Assembly (NCBI GenBank): GCA_023663085.1
Contig: JAMPIB010000034.1
Coordinates: 1-40,392, forward strand
Source of the DNA: Ruminococcus sp.
GTDB lineage: Bacteria > Bacillota > Clostridia > Lachnospirales > Lachnospiraceae
DNA length: 40,392 nucleotides
Direction of reading: 5' to 3'
Part shown: in pieces, positions 39,196 through 40,392 of the stretch
How the letters are laid out: the number at the start of each line of letters is the position of its first letter
Numbering within the stretch: the first letter of the stretch is position 1
Position numbers and translations under genes: made by a program
The notes under the pieces: model-generated
The model's database searches: none
Told to the model about the DNA's origin: nothing
What the model saw: only the letters and a program-made list of their open reading frames with translations

Positions 39196-40368
39196 GTGCA
39201 AAACGAAAATAATGAAGCTATCATGTCAACATCATTAGAAGAAAACATGCGTTATTTAAAAGAGCGCTTACAGCCGGACGTCAGTTTTGACATTGTCTAT
39301 AGAGTGATCAATGTGGGAGGACGTCAGGCATGTATTTATTTTATCGACGGTTTCTGTAAAGATGAACTGATGCAGAAACTTTTGCAGTATTTTCTGGATA
39401 TCAAACCGGAGGATATGCCGGAAAATGCCTATGAGATGTGCAAAAAGGCGGCTCCCTATGTAGAAGTGGACTTAAAAGATAAGTGGAATGATATTTTTTA
39501 TAATATCTTATCCGGTGTTTTTGCGCTTTTTATCGACGGGTACGATAGATGTGTCCTTATTGATTCGAGGACATATCCGGCAAGGAGCGTATCGGAGCCG
39601 GAGAAGGATAAGACGCTTCGGGGTTCCAAAGACGGTTTCGTGGAGACGGTCGTTTTCAATACGGCACTCATACGCCGCAGGATCAGAAGTACCCAGCTTC
39701 GTATGGAGATGATGAACGCCGGTAAGAGTTCCAGAACTGATATCGTGCTCTGCTATATGGATAACAGGGTCGATCATAAATTCCTGGAAAAAATCAAGAA
39801 GCGTATCTCGGAGATTAAAGTGGACGCGCTGACCATGAATCAGGAGAGTCTGGCGGAATGCCTTTATCAGAGAAACTGGTTCAATCCTTTTCCCAAGTTC
39901 AAATTCACAGAGCGGCCCGACACGGCTTCGGCCCAGATTCTGGAAGGCGATATCATCATTCTGGTGGACAATTCGCCCTCGGCGATGATCGTACCGACGT
40001 CTATCTTTGATATCGTGGAAGAAGCGGACGATTATTATTTTCCGCCGATCACGGGAACTTATCTGCGTCTTTCGCGGTTTTTAATTGGTATCCTGACCTA
40101 TCTGATCACGCCGACGTTCCTGCTTTTGATGCAGAATCCCCAGTGGATACCGGAATCGTTTCGTTTTATCATGGTAAAGGAGACTTCCAATATTCCGTTG
40201 ATCGCGCAGTTTCTATTATTGGAACTGGCGATAGACGGACTGAAACTGGCGGCTATCAATACGCCGAATATGTTGAGCACGCCTTTGAGCGTGATGGCGG
40301 CTCTGGTGCTGGGAGAGTTTTCTGTCAACAGCGGCTGGTTCAATTCCGAAACTATGCAAAACTCTTGA
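39196..40368 (+). CDS. SpoVAF/GerA-family spore germination protein, C-terminally truncated
   Basis: The 390-residue product carries the N-terminal GerA cytoplasmic domain (GKSSRTDIVLCYMDNRVDHK, VDALTMNQESLAECLYQRNW, FNPFPKF, LEGDIIILVDNSPSAMIVPT). The first membrane helices follow (FLIGILTYLITPTFLLLMQN). This closely matches SpoVAF, which acts in spore germination at the inner spore membrane. Family members run to about 490 residues; here the text reaches GEFSVNSGWFNSETM and then ends QNS-stop, so the last ~90 residues, several helices, are missing. No other frame continues the family text. GTG at 39196 is chosen for its strong GGAAGGAG. The product is probably inactive, or the locus was interrupted at ~40353. 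Confidence 0.82.
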   Translation: MQNENNEAIMSTSLEENMRYLKERLQPDVSFDIVYRVINVGGRQACIYFIDGFCKDELMQKLLQYFLDIKPEDMPENAYEMCKKAAPYVEVDLKDKWNDIFYNILSGVFALFIDGYDRCVLIDSRTYPARSVSEPEKDKTLRGSKDGFVETVVFNTALIRRRIRSTQLRMEMMNAGKSSRTDIVLCYMDNRVDHKFLEKIKKRISEIKVDALTMNQESLAECLYQRNWFNPFPKFKFTERPDTASAQILEGDIIILVDNSPSAMIVPTSIFDIVEEADDYYFPPITGTYLRLSRFLIGILTYLITPTFLLLMQNPQWIPESFRFIMVKETSNIPLIAQFLLLELAIDGLKLAAINTPNMLSTPLSVMAALVLGEFSVNSGWFNSETMQNS

Positions 40369-40392
40369 AAGCACGGCAGACGCAATGATTTT

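Overview
The window looks like a chromosomal segment from an anaerobic, endospore-forming Clostridia member, most likely Lachnospiraceae. Supporting evidence: moderate GC, strong Shine-Dalgarno sites, spoIVA and a spoVAF-like gene, rubrerythrin, an oxygen-sensitive class III ribonucleotide reductase with its activase, and an XrtG exosortase locus. No rRNA, tRNA, CRISPR array or transposase gene was seen.

Layout. Positions 1-4500 are AT-rich accessory DNA: the tail of a pyridoxamine-phosphate-oxidase-like gene, a toxin-antitoxin operon with a decayed PIN toxin, a HAD hydrolase flanked by two copies of that toxin's 3' end, a small nucleoside-deoxyribosyltransferase-like protein, a secreted protein, and a Panacea (DUF4065)/MazF-like pair whose toxin carries a one-base frameshift. 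Positions 4480-13440 hold rubrerythrin, a DUF4153 membrane protein, a MerR regulator convergent with and overlapping a MATE pump, a YkgJ-type cysteine-cluster protein, an AAA/DUF4143 ATPase, a DUF4358 lipoprotein and a Fic protein. Positions 13440-17920 (minus strand) are a polyamine uptake operon, XRE-cupin regulator then potA-potB-potC-potD. Positions 18027-19924 are a two-gene FtsX-like ABC transporter, followed by a beta-propeller lactonase.

Positions 21114-28082 form the most distinctive locus, an XrtG exosortase operon. It encodes a large PTPS-related membrane protein, a surface protein with Thr/Gln-rich tandem repeats and a Firmicu-CTERM-like tail, a PTPS-like protein, XrtG with a visible Cys/Arg/His triad, a processive-type family 2 glycosyltransferase, and a second PTPS-like protein. 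The arrangement suggests one pathway that makes, modifies and anchors the single encoded surface protein.

The right part contains spoIVA, a nucleoside salvage operon (purine nucleoside phosphorylase, cytidine deaminase, MtaD-like deaminase), a membrane-anchored MutS-like ATPase, a small membrane protein, a WYL regulator, an NrdR-boxed nrdD-nrdG-dut cluster, and a spoVAF-like gene that ends about 90 codons early.

Regulatory highlights. A MerR-type promoter with a 19-bp spacer faces the MATE gene. Perfect palindromes sit at the salvage and nrdD promoters. Both sporulation genes have the same unusual leader: a sporulation-sigma-like -10 element lies inside a terminator-like hairpin whose 3' arm contains the Shine-Dalgarno. 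Transcripts from the dedicated promoter should escape the hairpin, while read-through transcripts should be terminated or translationally masked.
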